NCBI RefSeq assembly: GCF_963668475.1
Contig: NZ_OY764544.1
Span: forward strand, 3,162,001-3,226,000
Length of the DNA: 64,000 nucleotides
DNA from: an uncultured Methanospirillum sp.
Lineage (GTDB): Archaea; Halobacteriota; Methanomicrobia; Methanomicrobiales; Methanospirillaceae
Reading direction: 5' to 3'
Shown here: positions 35,007 to 43,883 of the stretch, piece by piece
How the letters are laid out: each line of letters starts with the position of its first letter
Position numbering within the stretch: position 1 is the first letter of the stretch
Made by a program: the position numbers and the translations under genes
Notes under the pieces: model-generated
Database searches by the model: none
What the model saw: the letters and a program-made list of their open reading frames with translations, nothing else
What the model was told of the DNA's origin: nothing

Positions 35007-36569
35007 TTGCCATCAACTACTCAAACCCGTCAGGTCCTGCTTTTTCTCGTATTATGCAGTATTGCCTTTCCGATATCCTCGTGTGCTGAACTGAATAAAA
35101 CAGCGCAGGATCGGATCATTGGGGATTTTGATCTGTTTGCAGGTGAGGTCTTCAATGAGTCTGAGACCCCCGGAATGGCAGTTGCCATCACCGACAGAGA
35201 GCATATCCTGTATGCAAAGGGATTTGGTGTCAGATCTCTTGAACAACCGGACCCGGTAACTCCTGGCACGGTATTTTTGATAAACTCCATGTCAAAGGCG
35301 TTCACGTCGGCAGTTATCGGAGTTCTTGTAGACAAAGGCCGCCTCTCCTGGAATGAAACCGTGATCTCGATCCTTCCCGGTTTTGCCCTGAATGATACAA
35401 ATGCAACCCGGGAGATAACAGTCGGTGATCTGCTGGAGCATAACTCAGGGCTCTGGTCCTATGACGGGGATCTCCTGTTCAGAATGGGGCTGGAACCTGA
35501 AGAGATTGTTCATCAGATGCGGTACCTTGAGATGGAGAGACCATTCAGGTCCGGGTACGGGTACAACAACCTCCATTACGTTGCAGCATCTGAAGTGATC
35601 AACAGGACAACCGGCAGTCCCCTGAACCGAACCCTTCACGATCTGATATTTACCCCTCTCGGGATGCAGAACACCTCTACTGGGTTTGATCTTCTCTCAT
35701 CTGCTGCGAAGACCCGGGGTGGTTACGCAGTTCATCATGTCAAAACTGACAGCGGGTATGTCCCGGTCCCGATGGAGAAGGAGTTTCTCTGTGGAGAATA
35801 TAGCGAGGTGGGAGCAGGGGGCATCAGTTCAAATGTTATTGATATGGCAAAATGGCTCCGGTTCTGGCTGAATGATGGTACCATTTCAGGAGCGAGGATT
35901 TTGAAAAATGAGACTGTCCATGAGATCTTCAGACCGGCAAATCTCATTGCTTCAGGTCCCGGATTCAATTTTACCTACGCAAAAGGGTGGGTCGTGAAGT
36001 GCGATCCCATGCTGCCACATCCCGTTATCTGGCACAACGGGGAGACATCAGGGATGAGTTCATACAACGGATTCATTCCTGAAGACGGGATAGGCATTGT
36101 GGTTCTGACAAATGCCGGAGAGAATGGTGTTGCCGATTTTATCGGAGACACGTTCATGTTCATGATCTCAAATCCGTCAGATTATCATGAGTACACCAAC
36201 ATCAGTGCACTCGGTGATGATATCAGGCCCTCACCTCCTGTTTCGTCGTATCCTGAATCTGTAGCAGGCATCCGGGAAGAATGCAACTACCTTACCGGAT
36301 CATATCAGAACAACTACTATGGCACGATGAATATTACGAATAATTCTGGTACTTTCATCGCTGAACTCGGTCCACGCCCACTCCGCCTGAATATGACTCC
36401 TATCAACTCAACAACATGTCTCTTCAGATTCATGCCGCAGATTCCGGGAGTTGGCCCGGACGGAATATTTTCCGGTGTATCGGGTCTGGATGGCAGGGCT
36501 GAAACAGTGCAGGTTGAGGGTCTGACATCCGGGGAACATCCGCCTGTTGTGTTTAGCAGGATTAGATGA
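35007..36569 (+). CDS. serine beta-lactamase-fold hydrolase (class C-like), secreted
   Basis: About 520 residues. A signal peptide (hydrophobic stretch LLFLVLCSIAFPISSC) precedes a class C beta-lactamase/esterase domain of about 340 residues, with the nucleophile motif SMSK and the second motif YGYNN. A C-terminal beta-rich domain of about 110 residues follows. An ATG at 34992 would add five residues, but AAGGAGAG (34995-35002) is spaced for the TTG at 35007. A TATA-like CTTTATAGTG lies near 34926. Family members include peptidases and esterases; activity on archaeal cell-wall material is not implied. Confidence 0.85.
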   Translation: MPSTTQTRQVLLFLVLCSIAFPISSCAELNKTAQDRIIGDFDLFAGEVFNESETPGMAVAITDREHILYAKGFGVRSLEQPDPVTPGTVFLINSMSKAFTSAVIGVLVDKGRLSWNETVISILPGFALNDTNATREITVGDLLEHNSGLWSYDGDLLFRMGLEPEEIVHQMRYLEMERPFRSGYGYNNLHYVAASEVINRTTGSPLNRTLHDLIFTPLGMQNTSTGFDLLSSAAKTRGGYAVHHVKTDSGYVPVPMEKEFLCGEYSEVGAGGISSNVIDMAKWLRFWLNDGTISGARILKNETVHEIFRPANLIASGPGFNFTYAKGWVVKCDPMLPHPVIWHNGETSGMSSYNGFIPEDGIGIVVLTNAGENGVADFIGDTFMFMISNPSDYHEYTNISALGDDIRPSPPVSSYPESVAGIREECNYLTGSYQNNYYGTMNITNNSGTFIAELGPRPLRLNMTPINSTTCLFRFMPQIPGVGPDGIFSGVSGLDGRAETVQVEGLTSGEHPPVVFSRIR

Positions 36570-36611
36570 CATTTATCAGAGGTATGACCCGGTGGATGCA
36601 AAAATTCTGTT

Positions 36612-36963
36612 TTATGCATCAGATGGTCTTTCTGATGTAAGGATCTGCCGAATTCGAGTCTCAAGATAAATAATATCGTGGGAAATAACCGAGCAGACAA
36701 TGATCCATTTGATCCCAAAAAAAGCCGTGTATCAATTTATCCCACAGGCCTGCGATGTCACTCCATGGGATATCGGGATACACCTCTCGAAACCCGGGAG
36801 ATAAGTTTTTGACCGCTTCACCAATGATCTCAAGGGATCGTGGGATGGATCTGCTCAGGTCTTCGTCAAGACGAATCTCATCGCATGAGAGTGAAGCCGT
36901 TTTTCTCTTGATGTATGCAATCTCGTCGAGAATATGGTAAAGAAACGGCAGGTCATCTTTCAT
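36612..36963 (-). pseudogene. hepT: HepT-type HEPN toxin, frameshifted
   Basis: The N-terminal 82 residues match HEPN ribonucleases of the MNT/HEPN toxin-antitoxin family. The reading frame then shifts in a run of seven A residues (36717-36723) and ends early at 36661. Removing one base restores HGFFGIKWIIV... to a stop at 36612, giving 116 residues, normal for HepT. The RX4HXY active motif is also changed: arginine is tryptophan (W74), histidine is kept (H79) and tyrosine is phenylalanine (F81). Toxin function is therefore probably lost even if the frameshift were a sequencing error. It overlaps the mntA stop by four bases. Confidence 0.78.
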
Positions 36964-37256
36964 ACCCAGACAACCTCACGAGATATATACGGCAGAATGT
37001 AGGGGGATACCCCGTCTGTGGTGACGATCTCGATGGGCCGGGGAAAAAGTGACTGCAGATACGTCTCCAGGTCAAGATATTTCTTGTATGAGACCAGCGA
37101 TGGATCAAATTCCACGATGAGATCAATATCACTGGTACTATCTGCTTCGTTTCGGACAATCGATCCGAAGAGACCTATCCTCTTGACTCCAAACCGCCCC
37201 TTTACTCCCATGACTTCACGTTTGAGTATTGATACAATCTCATCACGTTCTGCCAT
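36960..37256 (-). CDS. mntA: MntA-type nucleotidyltransferase antitoxin
   Basis: A 98-residue minimal nucleotidyltransferase. The GSX10DXD motif is intact: G31-S32 in GLFGSIVR, then D43 and D45 in SDIDLIVEF. In studied MntA/HepT pairs this enzyme adds AMP groups to a tyrosine in the HEPN toxin and so silences it. Here the target tyrosine is replaced in the toxin, so the antitoxin has no obvious work. The genes are in the usual order, antitoxin first, with an ATGA overlap. Confidence 0.88.
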   Translation of the reverse strand: MAERDEIVSILKREVMGVKGRFGVKRIGLFGSIVRNEADSTSDIDLIVEFDPSLVSYKKYLDLETYLQSLFPRPIEIVTTDGVSPYILPYISREVVWV

Positions 37257-37500
37257 AGATCCCCCTCTGTATATCCATTAGGAGACAGCGTGAATTATAT
37301 GTTCTTCTCCAGAACAACGATTATGATGCATTATACCTCGCATGCTCTCTACTATGATCTGTCAGGTCAGTCCGGTTTTTACGGTCAATAAACATGGACT
37401 TTTTTAAAAATCTCCTATACTCATCAGGTTCAGTGAAATACCGGGTTTTCACTCCTCTCCATGGCATACCTATTTCCCATAGAAAAGGTGACGATGATCC

Positions 37501-38778
37501 ATGCAGGTTAGCCGGGAATCAGAGAAGAGGATACTCGGACTGGTTCGTCTCCATATTATTCCGTTTGCACTGATCCTCTATATCGTCGCATTTCTTGACC
37601 GGGTTAATCTGGGCTATGCAGCAATTGTTATGAATCCCGATCTCGGGATCAGTGCCGAGTTATTCGGTTTTATTTCAGGAATCTTTTTTATCGGCTACCT
37701 GATCTTCGAAGTTCCGAGCAACATCATCATGCAGAAGGTCGGTGCCAGGCTCTGGATCGGGAGGATCATGATCACCTGGGGCCTGGTTGCTGTGCTGATG
37801 GGTTTTGTTCAGAACCCGGATCAGTTGATCGTTCTCCGATTCCTGCTCGGTGCCGCCGAGGCAGGGTTCTTTCCCGGAATGATATGGTACCTCGGCACGT
37901 GGTTTCCGCCACGGTATCTGGCACGCTCGATTGCACTCTTTGCCACAGGAATCGTGGTCTCAAACATCATCGGAGCCCCTCTCTCGATGTATATCCTTGA
38001 TACACTGAACCTGGGCTCTGTTGCAGCATGGCGATGGCTCTTCATCGTTGAAGGAGTTCCTGCCGTCCTGCTGGGTATCCTCTCGCTTAGGATTCTGAAA
38101 AACTGCCCTGCTGATGCCGAATGGTTAGACCCTTACCAGAAGCAGTGGTTGATTCAGGAACTTACATCCGGAGAGGAGAATACCCGCTCTCTGCGGCTGG
38201 TTGACATACTCACCGATCGGAAGATCCTGCTCTTTTCAGGGACCTATTTCTCTGTGACGGTCGGGATGTATGCGATCATCTTCTTCCTCCCAACACTTTC
38301 AAGTTCATTTCTACACGATCTCGATATGAGTGTAATCGGGCTCCTTTTAACGATCCCGTATATCATCACTCTCATCTGTATGTTTCTGGTATCATGCCAT
38401 TCTGATCTAAAGGGTGAACGGCTGTATCACATCGTAATTCTGTTTTTTATTGCAGGTGCAGGCCTGACTCTTGATCAGATCACTGCCGATCCGCTCATAT
38501 CGCTCCTTGGCATCACGATCGCCTTATCAGGAATCATCTCGATCATCGGACCGTTCTGGTCGTATGTACTCTCTGTACTCAACCCGGATGAGCAGCCGGT
38601 CGGTGTGGCCGTGATAAATTCAATTGGAAACCTTGGTGGTTTTGTCGGGCCGGTAATTACCGGGTATCTCATCACTCTCTTCAAAACACTCGACAGCGGA
38701 TGGCCGGTGATAACTATCATTCTCTGTCTTGGGGCGGTGATGATATTTCTTGCCGGAAGAACCAGAAAAAATGTATGA
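37501..38778 (+). CDS. major facilitator superfamily transporter, anion:cation symporter type
   Basis: A 425-residue membrane protein with about 12 hydrophobic helices. The first helix region YIVAFLDRVNLGYA and the segment GFFPGMIWYLGTWFPPRYLARSIA are typical of the ACS (tartrate, phthalate, hexuronate) MFS group, best known from proteobacteria. A central hydrophilic loop sits near residues 200-240. It stands alone with no catabolic genes nearby, so the substrate is unknown. Bacterial origin is likely from the family distribution. A T-run near 38786-38791 follows the stop. Confidence 0.87.
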   Translation: MQVSRESEKRILGLVRLHIIPFALILYIVAFLDRVNLGYAAIVMNPDLGISAELFGFISGIFFIGYLIFEVPSNIIMQKVGARLWIGRIMITWGLVAVLMGFVQNPDQLIVLRFLLGAAEAGFFPGMIWYLGTWFPPRYLARSIALFATGIVVSNIIGAPLSMYILDTLNLGSVAAWRWLFIVEGVPAVLLGILSLRILKNCPADAEWLDPYQKQWLIQELTSGEENTRSLRLVDILTDRKILLFSGTYFSVTVGMYAIIFFLPTLSSSFLHDLDMSVIGLLLTIPYIITLICMFLVSCHSDLKGERLYHIVILFFIAGAGLTLDQITADPLISLLGITIALSGIISIIGPFWSYVLSVLNPDEQPVGVAVINSIGNLGGFVGPVITGYLITLFKTLDSGWPVITIILCLGAVMIFLAGRTRKNV

Positions 38779-38852
38779 AATCCCCTTTTTTCTGCATATC
38801 AGTTCATGAGTGAATACTATACACTCAAATACCATTCTGGCAAGTATATGGT

Positions 38853-39335
38853 ATGCCTATGTCAGAAGCAAAGACGCAGGTTCTGCTGGCAGTATTTTGT
38901 ATTCTGCTTGGTATGGTTCTCATGTGCCTGATATCTTCTGCCATTTCTTCCCCTTCCAGAGAGGTCATACACACAAGTTCTGCGCCTGAGCCTATCGGCC
39001 CGTACAGTCAGGCTGTGCGTACCGGCGGCCTCGTCTTCACATCAGGACAGATTGGTATCGATCCAAAGACCGGAAACCTCTCTTCTTCAATCGATGAACA
39101 GACTGGTCAGGTTATGAAGAATCTTCAGGAGATCCTTCATGCATCAGGCCATGATCTGTCAGATGTTGTCAGTACCCGGATTTACCTCACAAATCTCTCT
39201 GACTTCGCAGTAGTAAACGAGATCTACTCAAGGAGCATGGGAAACGCTGCCCCTGCTCGTTCAACTGTCCAGGTCGTTGCACTGCCCAAAGGGGCTTTGG
39301 TAGAGATCGAGATGACGGCATCAGGCTCACCGTGA
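38853..39335 (+). CDS. RidA-family protein with N-terminal membrane anchor
   Basis: A 160-residue protein. Residues 10-32 form a hydrophobic segment (VLLAVFCILLGMVLMCLI) absent from normal cytosolic RidA. A full RidA (YjgF/UK114) domain follows from about residue 40, with PIGPYSQAVR, the conserved arginine in DVVSTRIYLTNL and the C-terminal PKGALVEIEM. Classical RidA hydrolyses reactive enamine/imine intermediates in the cytoplasm. Here the anchor or signal places the domain outside the membrane, where the substrate is unclear. ATG codons at 38853 and 38859 are both possible starts. Confidence 0.85.
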   Translation: MPMSEAKTQVLLAVFCILLGMVLMCLISSAISSPSREVIHTSSAPEPIGPYSQAVRTGGLVFTSGQIGIDPKTGNLSSSIDEQTGQVMKNLQEILHASGHDLSDVVSTRIYLTNLSDFAVVNEIYSRSMGNAAPARSTVQVVALPKGALVEIEMTASGSP

Positions 39336-39460
39336 TGTATCCTTCCTTATATTGGAATGAGTCAGAATTATCATCAGTTTTTCACACCTGTCATCATATT
39401 TGTCCGAATTTACTCCCGTATGGATGGACAGTTATAGGAGAACGGAGAGATCCTGATACC

Positions 39461-39898
39461 ATGAGTGCACGACTGCATCTCCTCTTCAGGAGCGTGATAC
39501 TCAGTTGTATCCTCCTCTTCGTGATTTTTGGAGTAACCGGCTCTGTATTATCTGTCCCTTCTATCAATATCTCCGGAAATGATGATTATTATGTATGGGG
39601 AACTGTTCAGGAGATCTCATTTCCCCTGCACTACCGGATCCTCCTTTATGTAGAGCATCCGGATGGGAAATGGTATGGACCAGTAATGGAACCCAACAGC
39701 ACAATGCCCGGGCTGGGTCCTGATATGAGATGGAAGATCAGGTACTATTCAGGAGATCAGGATCTGACCGACAAAGCCTTTCAGGTATACCTTATCGAGA
39801 AAGGGGTGACCCTTAATCAGGTCATGATCCAGGGAGCCCGGAATATCTCGCTGTTCTATGCAACCGTCGCTGCCAGGAATGAGGCTGAACGGAGATAG
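39461..39898 (+). CDS. hypothetical exported protein
   Basis: A 145-residue protein with a hydrophobic signal or anchor (about residues 7-30) and an extracytoplasmic domain with several aromatic residues (YYVWG, YVEHPDGKWYGP) and predicted beta structure. No family is recognised. The frame is open from 39332, where a GTG overlaps the RidA stop. The ATG at 39461 is preferred because GTTATAGG (39431-39438) lies about 26 bases upstream and the hydrophobic segment then begins near the N terminus. A hairpin terminator follows. Confidence 0.6.
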   Translation: MSARLHLLFRSVILSCILLFVIFGVTGSVLSVPSINISGNDDYYVWGTVQEISFPLHYRILLYVEHPDGKWYGPVMEPNSTMPGLGPDMRWKIRYYSGDQDLTDKAFQVYLIEKGVTLNQVMIQGARNISLFYATVAARNEAERR

Positions 39899-39911
39899 TA
39901 CCATATGGGTT

Positions 39912-39931
39912 AGGAGGCTCTGCCTCCTTTC
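39912..39931 (+). terminator. hairpin terminator
   Basis: A perfect seven-base-pair stem, AGGAGGC (39912-39918) and GCCTCCT (39922-39928), with a three-base loop and a following TT, lies 13 bases after the exported-protein stop codon and upstream of the subtilase gene. Confidence 0.55.
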
Positions 39932-40038
39932 CCGGGTGGTTTAGTCACTCGCGATCAGGTAGTACTTAATTCTCATGGATCCAATACTCATACTAACAGG
40001 GTCGTGCCTCTATTGAGCCCTGGTGGGGAAGGTATGCT

Positions 40039-41889
40039 ATGTTAAATCAGCATGTAATATGGAGATCTCTCATCTTCATCATTTTTCTAGGAATATTCCT
40101 GCTTCCTGCTGTAGATGCTGCCGGATCAGGTTCTGTAGCAGATAACTATTCTACGCCGCAGGCAGCGGACAATGTGTCACCTGCGGGCACGCAGGTGGCT
40201 TACACCTCTTCGGGCGCTGCATATGTTCCGGGAGAAGTGATTGTCAGGTACAAGAAACCAACCGGCGGATTCTCGGCACAGAGTGTCATGTCACCCGGCC
40301 TCATGGCAATGGGGGCAGAACTCTCTGATGACTTCTCGGCTGAAGGCCTGAAAGATATGCAGATGATCCATGTAGGAGAGGATGTAACGGTTCAGGAGGC
40401 GGTCACTGAACTGCACAACTCGTCCTTTGTGGAGTATGCAGAGCCGAACTACATTGTATCCCTGATGCCGAATGAGAACTCAACACCACCAGGCCCGGAA
40501 AAGATGAGTGCTGAGTCCGTGTCAGGCGGGCCGAATGACCCGAGGTTCAGTGAGCAGTGGGCGCTCTACAACACCGGTCAGGACGGTGGTTCAAGCGGAG
40601 CTGACATCAATGTCATCCCGGCATGGGCGAAAACAACCGGTTCAGACTCTATCGTGGTAGCAGTCATTGATACCGGTGCAGATTATAACCATCCGGATCT
40701 TGCCCAGAATATCTGGACCAACACAAAGGAAACTCCAGGAAACGGGATTGATGATGATGGAAATGGATACATCGATGATGTCCACGGCTGGAATTTTGCC
40801 GCCAATACCAACGATCCTATGGATGACAACGGGCATGGAACCCATTGCGCCGGAGTGATCGGGGCAGTCGGGAACAATGGCATAGGGATCTCAGGCGTGA
40901 ATCAGAAGGTAAAGGTCATGCCCCTGAAGGTCCTTGGAAAAGATGGCAATGGAGACATGGCGAGCATATTAAAGGCCTTCGCCTATGCACGGAGCATGGG
41001 AGCGAGTGTCATCAGCTGCTCATGGGGAGGAACAACCCGCAGTGAGGCCCTTGGTGATGCCATCACCCAGACCAGTCTTCCGATCATCTGTGCTGCAGGT
41101 AACTCTGGTGTGAATACAGATGTGATCGCCCAGTATCCGTCCTGTTTTGATTCCCCTCAGATCATCTCGGTAGCAGCCAGTGATGCCAAGGATGGAATTC
41201 CGTCCTACTCAAACTATGGTCCGAGCTCGGTGGATGTAGCAGCGCCAGGAGACTGGATCCTCTCGACATATCCGACTGCTCTTGGGTATGACTATATCAA
41301 GATGAAAGGAACCTCAATGGCAACCCCACAGGTCTCCGGTCTTGCTGCACTTCTCCTATCGGTCAACCCGAGCCTCTCATCAGACCAGATCAAGCAGTTG
41401 ATCATGAACAATGCTGATCAGGTCTCTGCATTCTCTGGCAAGGTTGTATCCGGTGGCAGGATCGATGTAGAAAAGACTCTCAATGCTGCAACCGGTTCAA
41501 CGCCCACCCAGGTACCAACGGTGATCCCGACAGCAACACAGACCCCGGTTCCGACCGAGGTACCCACTCAGGTGCCGACGGTGATCCCGACAGCAACACA
41601 GACTCCGGTTCCGACGGTAATCCCAACTGTAATCCCGACAGTTACACAGAACCCTGACTCGTCGGTTGGGCCTCTCCAGGGCCAGTCAAATCAGCCCCGT
41701 GATCTCAACAATGATGGGAAATACGAGGATCTGAATGGCGACGGCGTCTGCAACCAGACCGATGTTGAACTATACTTCAGACAGATCGAATGGATTGCAT
41801 CTCATGAGCCGGTATCTGCATTTGACTTTTCAGGAAACGGCAGGATCGACTTTACTGATATTCTGACCCTCTACAAGAGTATCAGATAA
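40039..41889 (+). CDS. secreted subtilisin-like serine protease with dockerin-like tail
   Basis: A 616-residue S8 protease. Order: signal peptide (about 1-27), an I9-like propeptide (about 65-140), the catalytic domain (about 165-480) with Asp211 in AVIDTGADYNHPD, His266 in NGHGTH and Ser426 in GTSMATP, a Pro/Thr-rich linker (about 490-545), and a C-terminal dockerin-like domain with two EF-hand-type calcium loops, LNGDGVCNQTD and FSGNGRIDFTD. The dockerin-like tail would dock on a cohesin partner or the cell surface. GGGGAAGG precedes the ATG. A copy of the dispersed hairpin element follows the stop. Confidence 0.92.
   Translation: MLNQHVIWRSLIFIIFLGIFLLPAVDAAGSGSVADNYSTPQAADNVSPAGTQVAYTSSGAAYVPGEVIVRYKKPTGGFSAQSVMSPGLMAMGAELSDDFSAEGLKDMQMIHVGEDVTVQEAVTELHNSSFVEYAEPNYIVSLMPNENSTPPGPEKMSAESVSGGPNDPRFSEQWALYNTGQDGGSSGADINVIPAWAKTTGSDSIVVAVIDTGADYNHPDLAQNIWTNTKETPGNGIDDDGNGYIDDVHGWNFAANTNDPMDDNGHGTHCAGVIGAVGNNGIGISGVNQKVKVMPLKVLGKDGNGDMASILKAFAYARSMGASVISCSWGGTTRSEALGDAITQTSLPIICAAGNSGVNTDVIAQYPSCFDSPQIISVAASDAKDGIPSYSNYGPSSVDVAAPGDWILSTYPTALGYDYIKMKGTSMATPQVSGLAALLLSVNPSLSSDQIKQLIMNNADQVSAFSGKVVSGGRIDVEKTLNAATGSTPTQVPTVIPTATQTPVPTEVPTQVPTVIPTATQTPVPTVIPTVIPTVTQNPDSSVGPLQGQSNQPRDLNNDGKYEDLNGDGVCNQTDVELYFRQIEWIASHEPVSAFDFSGNGRIDFTDILTLYKSIR
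41505..41624 (+). repeat. 60-bp tandem repeat in the protease linker
   Basis: Two direct copies of a 60-base unit (41505-41564 and 41565-41624), nearly identical except near the edges, encode the Pro/Thr/Gln linker with the phrase PTVIPTATQTPVPT twice. A shorter degenerate continuation follows. This is slippage- or recombination-prone and sets the distance between catalytic and dockerin-like domains. Confidence 0.85.
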
Positions 41890-41904
41890 ACCAATCATTA
41901 CCCT

Positions 41905-41976
41905 CTTTTTTTGAATGAAAAAGTCCTTTTTATCAGTCCTGCCTGGGGCCCCCAACGGGGCACCGTTGGGGTTTCT
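41905..41976 (+). repeat. dispersed hairpin element, copy B (behind the subtilase)
   Basis: The reverse complement of the element at 19336-19411. It includes the conserved ATGAAAAAGTCCTTTT block and a perfect nine-base-pair stem, CCCCAACGG (41950-41958) and CCGTTGGGG (41963-41971), with a four-base loop. Read in the direction of the upstream gene it begins about 16 bases after the subtilase stop and the stem is followed by TTTCTTAT, the same placement as copy A behind ilvB. Loop bases and several flanking bases differ between copies while both stem arms are unchanged. Confidence 0.75.
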
Positions 41977-42779
41977 TATGGAATAAGCATCAGGATTCCT
42001 ACAACGAACATAATTCCTGCAAAAAAGTATCTGAGCATCCGTGCGGGACACCGGTGTGCATACCTGACTCCCAGTATAGAGAGGGGTATCGTCGTTCCGA
42101 CGAGAACAGCCCACTGGACGAGATCAACATATCCGACAGAGTATGGGGGAAGGCCTGCAACGCCGAGTCCATGCCAGAGATACGTGGCAACCGCTCCTGC
42201 AGAGGAGAATATCAGGCAGGCTGAAGAGGTACCTACTGCAGAATGGACCGGGTAATGGAGGAGCAGCACCAGAACAGGGACAAGGACAACCCCCCCGCCT
42301 ACACCGGCAAGGCTTGTGATGTTCCCGATACAGAACCCGATAGCGAGCAGTACAGGTACTGACTGCCTGGGAGGACAGACCAAACATTCCTGCACATTCC
42401 AGAACATCCTGACTGCCATCAAGGTAACGAGCACGGCAAAAAAGGTCTTGAGAACCTGGCCCGGCAACCAGGCTGCGATGGTCCCCCCTGTGACCGCACC
42501 GCAGATTGCTGCAACACCCATCGGTATTGCAGTCTTCCAGTCAACTGCTCCTCTGCGATGGTGTCCGAGTGCCGAGGTCATCACTGTCGGAAGAGTGACA
42601 GCAAGCCCGGTTGCGAACGCAACCCTGATCGCAAGGGTACTGTCAAGCCCATCCCCTGCGAGCAGCCAGTACTGCACCGGTACCATGATGAAACATCCGC
42701 CAACGCCTATCATGCCTGATGCGAATCCGGCAATAGATCCGGTTGTGATCAGGGTGAGCAGGTAGAGTATGATATCCAT
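41976..42779 (-). CDS. TauE/SafE-family membrane exporter
   Basis: A 267-residue protein with about eight hydrophobic helices in two homologous halves, each with a Gly-rich segment (FASGMIGVGGCFIMVPV near residue 20; TSLAGVGGGVVLVPVLVLL near residue 155). This pattern defines TauE/SafE (DUF81) permeases, implicated in export of sulfite, sulfoacetate or other small anions. No sulfur-metabolism gene is adjacent, so the substrate is unknown. It converges with the subtilase gene across hairpin element B. Confidence 0.88.
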   Translation of the reverse strand: MDIILYLLTLITTGSIAGFASGMIGVGGCFIMVPVQYWLLAGDGLDSTLAIRVAFATGLAVTLPTVMTSALGHHRRGAVDWKTAIPMGVAAICGAVTGGTIAAWLPGQVLKTFFAVLVTLMAVRMFWNVQECLVCPPRQSVPVLLAIGFCIGNITSLAGVGGGVVLVPVLVLLLHYPVHSAVGTSSACLIFSSAGAVATYLWHGLGVAGLPPYSVGYVDLVQWAVLVGTTIPLSILGVRYAHRCPARMLRYFFAGIMFVVGILMLIP

Positions 42780-42893
42780 GAATGAACCGGGCTCCGGTGA
42801 TTATGAAGAAGTCTCAACAGGATATCTGTGTCTCTTTACTTATTGCTGTGCCAGGGACAGGTATGATACCGGTTCAGGTCATGAATAATAGGT

Positions 42894-43463
42894 ATGACCA
42901 GGCCGGCCCTGTTGCTCATTGACATGCAGAACGACTTCGTCCTAGATGGAAGACCTCTCCAGGTAAATGGAGCTCATTCAATCATTCCTGTGATCCGGAA
43001 TATTCTGGAGATGTTCAGATCTGCAGGCCTTCCTGTTTTTCACATCGTGCGTGTTCATCGCCCTGATGGTTCAGATGTTGAGATCATGAGGCAGGATCTC
43101 TTCAGGAAAACTTCGTTTGCTGTTGAGGGGACGCATGGTGCAGCAGTCATCGACGAACTCACCCCGGCAGGAGATGAGTACATCCTCCCCAAGATCAGGA
43201 TGAGTGCTTTCATCGGGACCGGGCTTGATCTTACCCTGCGAACACTCGGGGTAGACACCGTCGTTGTTGCAGGCATTCAGACTCCGAACTGTATCAGAAC
43301 AACGGTATTCGATGCCATGGCGTACAACTACCATGCCTGGCTTGTCACCGACGCAACTGCTGCACAGAGTGATGAGATACATCAGAGTAATGTCAGGGAT
43401 ATGGAGAATATTGGTGTCCGGATAATCTGTTCTGCAGATCTTTCTGGCCTGCTGAAGAGGTAA
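42894..43463 (+). CDS. isochorismatase-like cysteine hydrolase
   Basis: A 189-residue alpha/beta hydrolase of the isochorismatase-like family, which includes nicotinamidases and N-carbamoylases. The catalytic triad is visible: Asp10 in LLIDMQNDF, a lysine in LPKIRMSAF near residue 100 and a cysteine in IQTPNCIRTTVFDAM near residue 131. These enzymes use the cysteine to hydrolyse amides. Its substrate is not shown by the neighbours; nicotinamide is one possibility. Confidence 0.85.
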   Translation: MTRPALLLIDMQNDFVLDGRPLQVNGAHSIIPVIRNILEMFRSAGLPVFHIVRVHRPDGSDVEIMRQDLFRKTSFAVEGTHGAAVIDELTPAGDEYILPKIRMSAFIGTGLDLTLRTLGVDTVVVAGIQTPNCIRTTVFDAMAYNYHAWLVTDATAAQSDEIHQSNVRDMENIGVRIICSADLSGLLKR

Positions 43464-43492
43464 CTGGTCCCTGAAATCTCATCGCCTCTGTG

Positions 43493-43876
43493 TCAGATAT
43501 CACCGATGATATCATGAACCATTTTCAGAAATTCGTCTCCTTTGAACGGTTTTATGATGTATCCGAGCGCTCCTTCCCTGAGTGCCAGGTCGATCATCCG
43601 GTAATCGTCTGCTGCCGTGCAGACCAGCACCCTGACTGCCGGATCGATCTTTTTTAGTTTTCTGAGTGTCTGGATACCGTTGAGATGTGGCATTATGAGA
43701 TCGAGGACAACAAGAGTTGGTCTGAGATCCTGAAACTTCTGCAGTGCCTCAATCCCATCCACGGCCTCGACCACCATACACCCGGCCTGGTGCAGAAACA
43801 GGGCCTCAATATCACGGGCGAGTTCGGCATCATCAACGATAAGGATACACCGGTTCCCACAGAACTGTTCGGTCAT
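43493..43876 (-). CDS. stand-alone response regulator receiver
   Basis: A 127-residue CheY-like receiver with no output domain. The acidic pair is in LIVDDAEL, the phosphoacceptor is Asp59 in LVVLDLIMP and the conserved lysine is K109 in IIKPFKGDEF. It lies seven bases downstream of a YkgJ-type gene on the same strand, so the two are probably one operon. Single receivers in methanogens usually act in phosphorelays or by protein contact. Confidence 0.9.
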   Translation of the reverse strand: MTEQFCGNRCILIVDDAELARDIEALFLHQAGCMVVEAVDGIEALQKFQDLRPTLVVLDLIMPHLNGIQTLRKLKKIDPAVRVLVCTAADDYRMIDLALREGALGYIIKPFKGDEFLKMVHDIIGDI

Positions 43877-43883
43877 GAAGATA

